From assembly GCA_900471925.1 (NCBI GenBank), contig UCGV01000007.1, positions 62,001 through 126,000 of the forward strand: DNA of 64,000 bases, given 5' to 3'. Made by a program: the position numbers and the translations under genes. This DNA comes from Hyphomicrobiales bacterium. Lineage in GTDB: Bacteria; Pseudomonadota; Alphaproteobacteria; Rhizobiales; Rhizobiaceae. Positions within the stretch are counted from its first letter, which is position 1, and the number at the start of each line of letters is the position of its first letter. The notes under the pieces were generated by a model that made no database searches, was not told the DNA's origin, and was given only the letters and a program-made list of their open reading frames with translations. Of the stretch, positions 44,585 through 52,450 are shown one piece after another.

Positions 44585-45589
44585 CTAGGCTGTTGCTTCG
44601 CAACCAGCGAGCGCCTGCAAGCGATTCCAAACTTCATCGGCGATCGGAATGCCCTCACTCAGTCGCTTCTGCCGGCACGCTCTTCCGCGCTCGCCGGGGA
44701 TGAGAACCTCATCAAAGCCCTCTGCCGGCGGCAGATGCCTGATGGCTTCCAGGTAGTCTTGCAGGTCACGTCGTGGCCCATCGATGAGGATGAAGACATC
44801 GCCCTTGTTGCAGATGCTTGTATCGTCGAGGGTGCCGTGAACCTCGCGTCCGATCGCAGCACCGGAAAGACTGGTGACGATCAACTCGAATGCGAGACCG
44901 AGCGCATATCCCTTGGCCTGACCGAAAGGCCCGATCGCCCCCTGTTTTGCGGCGTCGGCATCCGTGGTCGGATTGCCGGCACTGTCGATCGCCCAACCGA
45001 GAGGGATGGCTTGGCCTCGATTGGCGTGATCGTGGATCTCACCCATGGAAACGACACTGGTTGCCGTATCCATCATGAATGGTGTCCCGCCGGTTGGAAT
45101 GCCGATGGCAACAGGATTTGTGCCAAGCATTGCGATTCTGCCTCCCCAGGGGTGGACAAGCGCCTCGCTGGTGGAAAGCGCAATGATCGTAAAGCCCTCT
45201 TGCGCCACGCGCTCTGCGTACCATCCGAGCATGCCGATATGGTTTGAATTGGTGATCGCCGCGAGCGCAACGCCATTTTCCCGGGCCTTGGGCTTCAAGG
45301 CCTCAAGCGCATGATTGGCGACGACGGGGCCAAGCCCGCACTCGCCGTCGACAGCCAGAAAACTCGGCGAACGCCAGACATGCCGCCCCCTCGCGTCTGG
45401 CTTCGACACGCCATTCCTGATCCGCTTCACGATGCGTTCAAGCCGGAGGAGACCGTGCGATGACACGCCTCTAAGGTCGGCCTCCATCAGGAGGTCAATC
45501 TGCTGCTGCCGATGTTCGCTGCTGACGCCGGCCCGCTGGAGCACCTCATCCGCGACACGCCTGAGCACATTCGCCTGGATCGTAGCCAC
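44585..45589 (-). CDS. Malate/L-lactate (Ldh2-type) NAD(P)-dependent dehydrogenase
   Basis: A 334-residue enzyme of the Ldh2/MDG superfamily. Conserved blocks are DLRGVSSHGLLRLERIVKRI near residue 40 (catalytic His in SHG), ITNSNHIGMLGWYAERVAQEGFTIIALSTS near 115 (second His), and FGQAKGYALGLAFELIVTSLSGA. It reduces or oxidises a 2-keto or 2-hydroxy acid with NAD(P). The GTG at 45589 is inferred as the start, since the ATG further upstream (45664) would overlap the divergent regulator, and the conserved region begins directly after GTG. It is the first gene of the operon running to 39047. Confidence 0.82.
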   Translation of the reverse strand: MATIQANVLRRVADEVLQRAGVSSEHRQQQIDLLMEADLRGVSSHGLLRLERIVKRIRNGVSKPDARGRHVWRSPSFLAVDGECGLGPVVANHALEALKPKARENGVALAAITNSNHIGMLGWYAERVAQEGFTIIALSTSEALVHPWGGRIAMLGTNPVAIGIPTGGTPFMMDTATSVVSMGEIHDHANRGQAIPLGWAIDSAGNPTTDADAAKQGAIGPFGQAKGYALGLAFELIVTSLSGAAIGREVHGTLDDTSICNKGDVFILIDGPRRDLQDYLEAIRHLPPAEGFDEVLIPGERGRACRQKRLSEGIPIADEVWNRLQALAGCEATA

Positions 45590-45597
45590 AACATAAA

Positions 45598-45609
45598 ATC
45601 CGATCGGAT
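45598..45609. promoter_or_regulatory. Palindrome ATCCGATCGGAT, candidate operator
   Basis: A perfect 12-bp dyad in the 42-base gap between the divergent Ldh2-type gene (start 45589) and the GntR regulator (start 45632). Binding here would affect both genes. FCD regulators usually bind such short dyads beside their own genes, so autoregulation and control of the operon are likely (inference). Confidence 0.55.
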
Positions 45610-45631
45610 ATCTGATTGCGATGGAGCGACT

Positions 45632-46372
45632 ATGCTGATAAGAGATTGGAGCGTCAAGGAGCAATTTCGAAAAATGGCACGAGAACTGAAGGGCGTAGGA
45701 ACGGGTGAACAGGGGCTTCTTCGCCGGCCGCCGCGCCTGGGGGACGAAGTCTACAACGCCATCTATTCACAGCTGATGTCGCTGAAGATCCCGCCCGGCG
45801 GCAGGGTATCGGTGGACAGTCTTGTGCGTGAACTCGGCGTTTCGCAAACCCCGATACGCGAAGCACTTTCGCGCCTGGAAGCGCAAGGGCTCGTGATCAA
45901 GACCCACCTGATCGGTTACAGCGCCGCACCGCAACTGAACCGGCAGCGGCTGGAACAGCTCTACGAACTGCGTCTGCTCGTCGAACCCTTCGCCGCCGGC
46001 CGCGCGGCCGAAGTGATGTCGGAGGAGGCGATTGCCGCACTCGAGGCGGTCGACGTCGAAATGCGCTCGGTCCGCAACGACGATGCCAAACTCGCCTATG
46101 GGCAATTCGCGCAGAGCGATGGCGCCTTTCACGACATGATCGCCCTTGGAAGCGGCAACGCGCTCATCCATGAGACGCTTGGCCGCCTGCATACGCATGT
46201 CCACCTGTTTCGCCTCTACTTCCACTCCCGTGCCACGACCGAAGCCAATTCCGAGCACGAGTTGATCATCAAGGCCATCAAAGCCAGAGATCCGGCCGCT
46301 GCCGAGCAGGCAATGCGCGAACACATCGTCCGTTCCCGGACACGCTTCATGGCCATTTTCCAGGGACTCTGA
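45632..46372 (+). CDS. GntR-family transcriptional regulator (FCD subfamily)
   Basis: A 246-residue regulator. The winged helix (LGDEVYNAIYSQLMSLKIPPGGRVSVDSLVRELGVSQTPIREALSRLEAQGLV, about 35-87) has the classic S-Q-T-P-I-R-E-A-L recognition helix. The FCD domain shows metal-site His residues in DGAFHDMIALGSGN, EHELIIKAIKARD and REHIVRSRTRF. ATG 45632 has GGAG seven bases before it, while an ATG at 45674 with AAGGAG at 45657 is an alternative. It is divergent from the dehydrogenase operon and converges with the 46421 gene, so it most likely governs 45589-39047. Confidence 0.87.
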   Translation: MLIRDWSVKEQFRKMARELKGVGTGEQGLLRRPPRLGDEVYNAIYSQLMSLKIPPGGRVSVDSLVRELGVSQTPIREALSRLEAQGLVIKTHLIGYSAAPQLNRQRLEQLYELRLLVEPFAAGRAAEVMSEEAIAALEAVDVEMRSVRNDDAKLAYGQFAQSDGAFHDMIALGSGNALIHETLGRLHTHVHLFRLYFHSRATTEANSEHELIIKAIKARDPAAAEQAMREHIVRSRTRFMAIFQGL

Positions 46373-46384
46373 CGAAGAGCCGAT

Positions 46385-46407
46385 CGCCGGTGCCGCATGC
46401 GCCGGCG
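46385..46407. terminator. GC-rich stem-loop between convergent genes
   Basis: CGCCGG (46385-46390) pairs with CCGGCG (46402-46407) across an 11-base loop that can form a small inner stem, in the 48-base gap between the GntR gene (+) and the enolase-superfamily gene (-). A bidirectional terminator is plausible; there is no clear T-run. Confidence 0.4.
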
Positions 46408-46420
46408 GGGCTTGCCGGCA

Positions 46421-47617
46421 TCACTGGATGCAGACGTGGGAAACCGCGTTCTTCCTGATGTAATCCCAGTCATAGGTCACACCGAGGCCCGGTCCTTCGG
46501 GAACCGGGAAACATCCGTCCTCACCGACATCATCCAGTGCATCGGAGTAGTCGCAGAGATAAACAGGCGCGTTGAAATTGCCGCGCGACGGGCCGACCAT
46601 CGACAGCTCGTAATAGTTGGTGTTGCGGATGGCCGCCATGCAGTGGCGATGGGCGGGACCGGGCGCATGGAGTTCGACGTCAAGGCCCAGCGCTTCGGCG
46701 AAATGGGCGATCTTCATCGTACCGGTGATGCCGATATCGAAATCCGGATCGGCGCGGACGAAATCGGTGCCATCGGCAAGCGTAAGGGTCGCCATCGATT
46801 CAAGCCCACGCACATGTTCGCCGAGCAGGAGCGGCGTCTTGATCATTTCCCGTAGCCGCCGATGGGCATGAGCGGCTAGCCCGCCATCGCTATAGGGATC
46901 CTCGTACCAGTAAAAGCCAGCCTCGTCGCAGGCCCGACCGACGGCAAGGGCATCGGCGAAGGTACGGAAATGACAGGCGGCATCGTGCATCAGGTCCATG
47001 CGGCCGCCGACGCGCTTGCCAAGCAGGCGCACCGCATCACCGTCACGCCTGGTGCCGCCATCCGTCCAGCCATGCATCTTGAAGCCGCGATAGCCGAGGT
47101 CGTAACATTCCTCGGCAAACTCCGCATAGGCCTCGGGGCTTGCGAGACCGCCGTCATCTCCGCCGAACCAGGTGCTTGCATAGGCCTTCAGCCGCTTTCT
47201 GGTCCCGCCGAGCAGTTGCGTCACCGACGCACCCAGCCGCTGGCCGGCGAGATCCCAAAGCGCGATGTCGATGACACCCGCCCCCATGCGATCTTCCTTG
47301 CGCAGCTGTCGGCGAATGCGCTCATAGGCGACCTCGCGGGCAAAACAATCCATGCCGATGATGGCGCGGGCGCATGCGCTTGCCTGGGCGAAGGAATTGG
47401 CTTGTCCGCCGACATAGGCGCCGATGGCGCCGTCCTTCGTTTCGATCGAGACGGCCATGCGGGTGCGCTCGGATTTCACGCCTGGCATATCGATGCCACC
47501 GCCACCAACACCGATCATCGGATAGGTGAAAATATAGAGATCGATCTTGGAGATCTCGGTCGCCCTGGCGGCCGGGATATCGCGCGCGACGGGTTTTGCC
47601 TCGGCGGAGACGGTCAT
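46421..47617 (-). CDS. Enolase-superfamily enzyme, KMH subgroup (paralogue 1)
   Basis: A 398-residue protein of the mandelate racemase/muconate lactonizing superfamily, one of three close paralogues in the window. Where the classic motif is K-x-K it has K180-M-H182 (GYRGFKMHGWTDGG). Metal ligands are D212 (LMHDAAC), E239 (WYEDPYSDGG) and E267 (LGEHVRG), and a His-rich GPAHRHCM segment near 325 may give the general acid/base. It is nearest to paralogue 3 (56108) and less like paralogue 2 (54890). It is the last gene of the CUT1 importer operon from 53772. Probably a sugar-acid dehydratase; substrate unknown. Confidence 0.82.
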   Translation of the reverse strand: MTVSAEAKPVARDIPAARATEISKIDLYIFTYPMIGVGGGGIDMPGVKSERTRMAVSIETKDGAIGAYVGGQANSFAQASACARAIIGMDCFAREVAYERIRRQLRKEDRMGAGVIDIALWDLAGQRLGASVTQLLGGTRKRLKAYASTWFGGDDGGLASPEAYAEFAEECYDLGYRGFKMHGWTDGGTRRDGDAVRLLGKRVGGRMDLMHDAACHFRTFADALAVGRACDEAGFYWYEDPYSDGGLAAHAHRRLREMIKTPLLLGEHVRGLESMATLTLADGTDFVRADPDFDIGITGTMKIAHFAEALGLDVELHAPGPAHRHCMAAIRNTNYYELSMVGPSRGNFNAPVYLCDYSDALDDVGEDGCFPVPEGPGLGVTYDWDYIRKNAVSHVCIQ

Positions 47618-47652
47618 GCAGTTTCTCCTTGCATGTCTGTGAAATTGGTCAG

Positions 47653-48726
47653 TTAGTTGAGCCGCTGCCCCTGCGGCGAGGCGTCAAAGAAATGGGCGGC
47701 ATTGTCGACCGGCCGAAGGCCGATCCTGTCGCCGGATCTGAAACTGTGGCGTTGGCGGGATGCGGCAATGATCGAGGTCGGTCCGGCGCGGGTGAAGAGA
47801 ATTGTTTCTGATCCCATCGGCTCTACAACACCGACCTCCACCGAAAGCGAGCCCGTCGTGCCGGCTTCGACGACTTCGAGATGTTCGGGTCGCAAGCCAA
47901 TCACCGAAGGGCCATCAAATCGCGGCGCTTCGCCGCTTCTGATCGGCAGCGTCCAGCCGTCCTTCGCCAGGAATTGGCCGCCGTCGTTCAGGCGGCCCTC
48001 GATCAGGTTCATGGCGGGCGAGCCGATGAAGCTTGCGACAAAGCGGTTGGCAGGGCGATCATAAAGCTCGAGCGGCCCGCCTATCTGCTCGACATAACCG
48101 TCGCGCATCACGACGATCTTGTCGGCCATGGTCATCGCCTCGACCTGATCATGGGTCACGTAAATCATGGTCGTCTTCAAACGGTGATGCAGCTCCCTGA
48201 TCTCGGTGCGCATCTGGACGCGCAGTTTGGCATCGAGGTTGGAGAGCGGTTCGTCGAACAGGAAGACCTTCGGCTCGCGCACGATCGCCCGCCCCATGGC
48301 CACGCGCTGACGCTGGCCGCCGGAAAGCTGCTTGGGCAGACGATCGAGATAGTCGGTCAGCGACAGAATTTCCGCCGACTGGCGAACCATCAGCTTGCGT
48401 TCGGCCGGCGGCACACCGCGCAGGCGCAGCGAGAAACCCATATTCTCTTCCACCGTCATATGCGGATAGAGCGCATAGTTCTGAAACACCATGGCGATAT
48501 CGCGCTCCTTGGGTTCCATGTCGTTGACGACGGTATCGCCGATCAGCACGTCTCCTTCCGAAACCGTCTCCAGCCCCGCAATCATTCTGAGCAGGGTGGA
48601 TTTGCCGCATCCCGAGGGACCGACGAGCACGACGAACTCGCCGTCCTCGATATCGATCGAAACCCCGTGCAGGACTTCGAGAGCCCCGAAAAACTTGCGT
48701 ACGTCGTCGATCTTGACCGATGCCAT
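47653..48726 (-). CDS. Sugar ABC transporter ATP-binding protein, UgpC/MalK-type
   Basis: A 357-residue ATPase with Walker A GPSGCGKST near residue 37, signature LSGGQRQR near 134, Walker B VFLFDEPLSNLDAKLR and a C-terminal TOBE-type domain (IGSPAMNLIEG, IGLRPEHLEV). It powers the permease pair at 50622-52450, from which it is separated by two enzyme genes. It is a paralogue of the ATPase at 17561. ATG 48726 has a GAGGAGGAT site just before it. Confidence 0.92.
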   Translation of the reverse strand: MASVKIDDVRKFFGALEVLHGVSIDIEDGEFVVLVGPSGCGKSTLLRMIAGLETVSEGDVLIGDTVVNDMEPKERDIAMVFQNYALYPHMTVEENMGFSLRLRGVPPAERKLMVRQSAEILSLTDYLDRLPKQLSGGQRQRVAMGRAIVREPKVFLFDEPLSNLDAKLRVQMRTEIRELHHRLKTTMIYVTHDQVEAMTMADKIVVMRDGYVEQIGGPLELYDRPANRFVASFIGSPAMNLIEGRLNDGGQFLAKDGWTLPIRSGEAPRFDGPSVIGLRPEHLEVVEAGTTGSLSVEVGVVEPMGSETILFTRAGPTSIIAASRQRHSFRSGDRIGLRPVDNAAHFFDASPQGQRLN

Positions 48727-48750
48727 CCTATCCTCCTCGTTTCGATCCCA

Positions 48751-49671
48751 TCAGAGTTGCGCCAAAGCCTCGGGCGGCGGCGGGACGCGAGGACGGCCGT
48801 CGAAGAAATCATGGATCTTGTGCAGATCGATCAGGGCGCCGGGATCGCGCGCAAGCGCGGCATTGGTGCGAACTTCTTCCGGCGTGCGCATACCGACCAA
48901 CGGGCAGTCAACTTCAGCAGTCGACAGGCTGAAGCGGATCGCAAGCCGCGTGATGCGGTCATCATCGAGTTCGGGGAACTCGCATTTGAGCAATTTCTGC
49001 AAGACGCCCGATGTCGCCGTTCGCATGCTGGTGACACCCATGCCGAGCGCCTTTGCCTGAGGGATCGGTCCAAAGGGCGCGCGCTGATAGTCGCATGCCC
49101 CCTGATAAATGACGCTATAGGCGATCTGCAGCACATCGAAGCGATTGGTCGCGAGCAGCCTGTCCAGACCCGACGAAGGCACTTCCGCGGTAATGCCGAT
49201 AAAACGGCAAAGACCGCTATTGCGCGCCTGCTCGAGCCAATTGAGAACACCGCCTTTCAAAATCCAGTCGGCGCCGTCATCCGTCCAGGAGTTCCCGTGG
49301 AACTGCACGAGATCAAGCGTGTCGACCTGCAGCCGTTCGCGGCTGCGCTCCAGGCTGCGTGTCCAGTCACTCGGCGTCTGGTCAGGCCGAACGCCGACCT
49401 TGGTGGCAATCGTGATGCCCTCACGGCGACCGCCGATCGCGTTGCCGATGATGGTTTCCGACAGGCCCGTGCCATAGCCCGGCGCCGTATCGAAATAGGT
49501 GATGCCCTCGTCGAGTGCCGCCAGAACCGTGTCATGGGAGCGCTGCATCAGCGTGCCGGAGCGGCGCTGCTCATTCGTTAGATAGTTGTCGATACCGATT
49601 GCCGCTCCACCAAAACCGATAGCGGAGACTTCAATTCCTGTGCGGCCGAGAATGCGTTTGGGCAGGCTCAT
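48751..49671 (-). CDS. Aldo/keto reductase, sugar dehydrogenase-like
   Basis: A 306-residue NAD(P)-dependent TIM-barrel oxidoreductase. The catalytic tetrad is complete: D61 and Y66 (YFDTAPGYGTG), K91 (ATKVG) and H125 (VQFHGNSW). IGFGGAAIG near residue 20 follows the opening LGRTGIEVS. The layout resembles the D-threo-aldose/L-fucose 1-dehydrogenase branch, which turns aldoses into lactones. The ATG at 49671 overlaps the amidohydrolase stop (ATGA), suggesting the two act in sequence: oxidation to a lactone, then hydrolysis (inference). The open frame further upstream overlaps that gene and was discarded. Confidence 0.82.
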   Translation of the reverse strand: MSLPKRILGRTGIEVSAIGFGGAAIGIDNYLTNEQRRSGTLMQRSHDTVLAALDEGITYFDTAPGYGTGLSETIIGNAIGGRREGITIATKVGVRPDQTPSDWTRSLERSRERLQVDTLDLVQFHGNSWTDDGADWILKGGVLNWLEQARNSGLCRFIGITAEVPSSGLDRLLATNRFDVLQIAYSVIYQGACDYQRAPFGPIPQAKALGMGVTSMRTATSGVLQKLLKCEFPELDDDRITRLAIRFSLSTAEVDCPLVGMRTPEEVRTNAALARDPGALIDLHKIHDFFDGRPRVPPPPEALAQL

Positions 49672-50621
49672 TTGTCGAACCTCGGCAATGCGCCGTCCAG
49701 CACCTCGTCGAGATATTTGCGCAAGGGGCCGCGCTTTTCGCCACCCCATTGCCGCCAGCCCTCGACGAGACGGCCCGGCAGTTTCGTGTTCATCGACAGT
49801 CCGAAAGGCCACATCGGCACGTCGCGGTCAGGATCGAAGCTGAAGGGATCGAAGGGCAGTTTCAGCGGCGCGGGATCGGCTGCCGGAAGATCGAAGATCA
49901 GCCGCTGGCTGTTGCCGGTGAAGAAGGCCTCACGCTCTGCCGGCGTCAGCCGGTAGCGCTCGATCCAGCCGGGCGTCAGCGCCACTTCCTCGTCGCGCCA
50001 GATGAGGACGGGCGCCTCGCTTGCCCATAGTATCCGATCCCAGCCGAGGCTTTCGACCAGGGCATCGGCCCAGCTCTCGATCAGGGCCTTTTCAAAAATG
50101 CCCTGGCGCGAGAAAACTACGGCAAAGCGCGGATGGCGGAAGAGATCGCGCACCGGCCCGGGCTTTTCGAGCACGGCAATATCCGTCGGCCCGGCGAAAT
50201 GTCCGCCGATGATATGGCTGTCAGGAAAGCGCTCTAGGTGCCGGACCACCAGATCGGCAGCGCCGGCCAAAGCCTTTTCGCCGACGACGAACGGCAGCGC
50301 GCGCCGCTCGCCCAGCCAATCGAGCAGCCAGGGATTTTCGATGATTTCGCCGACGGCGAGCCGCAATCCGCAGAAGCCGGCGGAAAGCTGTGCCTCCAGA
50401 CCGGCCTCCATCTCGCGCCGGTCTCGTCCGAGCGCCAGACCGAGCCCACGGAAATCGCCGGTTCCGTCGGCAAGCGCTTCATGGACAGTGTGAAGGTCGG
50501 GGCAGGCATCGAAGGCGCAGACCAGCGCGCGCTTGATGCCGAGGTCCGCCATCAGGCTGCGATATCCGGGAACGGTCTGGAAGCGCGGCATGCCGACATG
50601 CGCATAGGCATCGATCATCAT
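49668..50621 (-). CDS. Amidohydrolase-superfamily protein with altered metal motif
   Basis: A 317-residue TIM-barrel protein of the amidohydrolase-2 type. The opening D4-A-Y6-A-H8 replaces the usual D-x-H-x-H, so the first metal-binding His is Tyr, and the segment near residue 205 reads ILWASEAPVLIW where relatives have G-S/T-D-x-P. HIIGGHFAG near 140 keeps a conserved His. Either metal binding is non-canonical or catalysis is lost. The gene touches the permease stop upstream and overlaps the aldo/keto reductase start downstream. In context a sugar lactonase is the simplest guess, but the motif changes weaken it. Confidence 0.65.
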   Translation of the reverse strand: MMIDAYAHVGMPRFQTVPGYRSLMADLGIKRALVCAFDACPDLHTVHEALADGTGDFRGLGLALGRDRREMEAGLEAQLSAGFCGLRLAVGEIIENPWLLDWLGERRALPFVVGEKALAGAADLVVRHLERFPDSHIIGGHFAGPTDIAVLEKPGPVRDLFRHPRFAVVFSRQGIFEKALIESWADALVESLGWDRILWASEAPVLIWRDEEVALTPGWIERYRLTPAEREAFFTGNSQRLIFDLPAADPAPLKLPFDPFSFDPDRDVPMWPFGLSMNTKLPGRLVEGWRQWGGEKRGPLRKYLDEVLDGALPRFDK

Positions 50622-51530
50622 TCACCCTTTCATGGCGCCAGCGGTCAGCCCACTGACGAGATAGCGTTGGAAAAGCAGGAAGCAGATGATAACCGGCAAG
50701 GTGGTCATCACGCCTGCGGCGTTCAGCCCGCCCCATTGCGTATAGCCCTGCCCGACCATTTGCCCGAGCGCCGCCGGCAGCGTGCGCACATCGTTGGAAG
50801 TCGTGAAGACGGTCGCATAAAGGAATTCGTTCCACGACAGGATGAAGCAGAAGACGCCCGTCGCGACGATCGCCGGCACCGAAATCGGCAGCACGATGAT
50901 GCGCAGGCACTGCAGGCGCGAGCAGCCGTCGATGATAGCCGCCTCCTCGATTTCCCGCGGAATGTTGTCGAAGAAGCCCTTCAGCATCCAAGTGCAGAAG
51001 GGGATGGTGAAGGCGACGTAGGCGATGAAGAGCGACCAGAACGTGTTGATCAGGTGCAGCTTGGAAAAGACGAGGTAGAGCGGGATGATGCCCGTCACGA
51101 GCGGGAACATCTGGGTCGCGAGGATCAGGAAGGCGATCAGTGAGCGCCCCGGAAACCGGAAGCGGGAAAAGGCATAGGCCGCAAGCACAGACACGATCGT
51201 CGAGAGCACCGTCGTGACCACCGCGACGATGACGCTGTTCATGAAGAACTGCGGATAGGGAATGAATTCGAAGATGGAGACGTAGTTTTCCAGCGTCGGA
51301 TTGCGCGGGAAGATGTCGATCCGTTTCGAGAATATCTCCGATTCCGGCTTCAGCGAGATCGACACCATCCAGACAAAGGGCGTGACGACGAAGGCGGTGA
51401 AGAAGGCGAGCACGCACCACAACAGAATGCGCTTCCCGAGCGTGTTGCCTATCGGCCGGTCCGGCCTTCGACGTTTGGCGCGCTGCGGTTTTGCATGACC
51501 GGCGGATACGGCCGGATTGACGGCATCCAT
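50622..51530 (-). CDS. Sugar ABC transporter permease, CUT1 (MalG-type)
   Basis: A 302-residue inner-membrane permease with a charged N-terminal tail (AKPQRAKRRRPDRP). The EAA loop is IPREIEEAAIIDGCSRLQCLRIIVLPI, with Cys where relatives have Ala (DGA), and the C-terminus is SGLTAGAMKG. Six helices are visible. Two adjacent ATGs (51533, 51530) fit GGGGTG; the second has better spacing. The start overlaps the stop of the partner permease. It forms the channel with the next gene upstream. Confidence 0.9.
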   Translation of the reverse strand: MDAVNPAVSAGHAKPQRAKRRRPDRPIGNTLGKRILLWCVLAFFTAFVVTPFVWMVSISLKPESEIFSKRIDIFPRNPTLENYVSIFEFIPYPQFFMNSVIVAVVTTVLSTIVSVLAAYAFSRFRFPGRSLIAFLILATQMFPLVTGIIPLYLVFSKLHLINTFWSLFIAYVAFTIPFCTWMLKGFFDNIPREIEEAAIIDGCSRLQCLRIIVLPISVPAIVATGVFCFILSWNEFLYATVFTTSNDVRTLPAALGQMVGQGYTQWGGLNAAGVMTTLPVIICFLLFQRYLVSGLTAGAMKG

Positions 51531-52450
51531 CATTCCACCCCTCTCTGCTTGAGATAGACGAAACTGACGCCAGCCGTGATCAGTGTGAGGATGGTCGCAA
51601 TTGCCGAGGCCTTGCCGAACATGAATTCGGCAAATGCGGTGAAATAGGCATCGAAGGCTATGACCTTTGTACTGTCGGCAGGCCCGCCATAGGTCATGAT
51701 ATATTGGAAATCGACGCTCTTCAGCGAGAAGATGATCGATAAAAGCACGGTCACCGCCATGACGCTGCGAAGCCCCGGCAGCGTGATGAAGCGGAACTGG
51801 TTCCATTCGGAGGCGCCATCGACCTTGGCCGCTTCATAGAGTTCCTGCGGGATCGCCTGCAGGCCGGCAAGCAGCATCACGGCTACGAAGGGAAAGCCCT
51901 TCCAGATATTGGCGATGATGAGGGTCGGCATCGACCATTGCGTCGATGACAGCCAGGGAATGTAGTCGGAGATCAGACCGGCATCGATCAGAAGCTCGTT
52001 GATGATACCCTGCGTGTTGAACATCGTGCCGAAAACGATGGCGACGAGCACGGTCGGGACCGCCCAGGGAACGAGGATAACCGCACGTGCAATGGCACGA
52101 CCGGGAAAGGTCTGGTTGAGGGCGAGCGCCGCTACCAGACCGAAGATGAGCTGGCCGCCGACCGAGCCGACGCTCCAGTAAACCGTCAGCCACAGCGCGT
52201 GGTAGAAGGCCGGGTCGGTCAGCACGTCGACATAGTTGTCGAAGCCGACAAAGGGCATGCCGCGCGACGGGCGGTTCAGGTTCAGGCTGAAGAAGCTCAG
52301 CCAGAGACTGTAGCCCAGCGGATAGAGGAAGATGACGCCGAGGATCACGACCGCCGGCAAGATGAGCAGGTATGGAAACAGGTCGACCCGCCTGCTCTCT
52401 CGCCGACGGCGAGAAAGCGGGGGGAGGACCACCGCTTTCTCGATCGTCAT
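51530..52450 (-). CDS. Sugar ABC transporter permease, CUT1 (MalF-type)
   Basis: A 306-residue inner-membrane permease. A basic N-terminus (LSRRRRESRRVD) precedes the first helix (LFPYLLILPAVVILGVIFLYP). The EAA loop IPQELYEAAKVDGASEWNQFRFITLPG lies near residue 200 with a canonical DGA. The ATG at 52450 overlaps the binding-protein stop (ATGA); the open frame upstream runs inside that gene and was rejected. Partner of the MalG-type permease. Confidence 0.9.
   Translation of the reverse strand: MTIEKAVVLPPLSRRRRESRRVDLFPYLLILPAVVILGVIFLYPLGYSLWLSFFSLNLNRPSRGMPFVGFDNYVDVLTDPAFYHALWLTVYWSVGSVGGQLIFGLVAALALNQTFPGRAIARAVILVPWAVPTVLVAIVFGTMFNTQGIINELLIDAGLISDYIPWLSSTQWSMPTLIIANIWKGFPFVAVMLLAGLQAIPQELYEAAKVDGASEWNQFRFITLPGLRSVMAVTVLLSIIFSLKSVDFQYIMTYGGPADSTKVIAFDAYFTAFAEFMFGKASAIATILTLITAGVSFVYLKQRGVE

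Noticed and set aside
47881..49581. 566-codon plus-strand open frame across the ATPase and aldo/keto reductase genes
   Set aside because: It spans two genuine minus-strand genes and their boundary, with no motif of its own.
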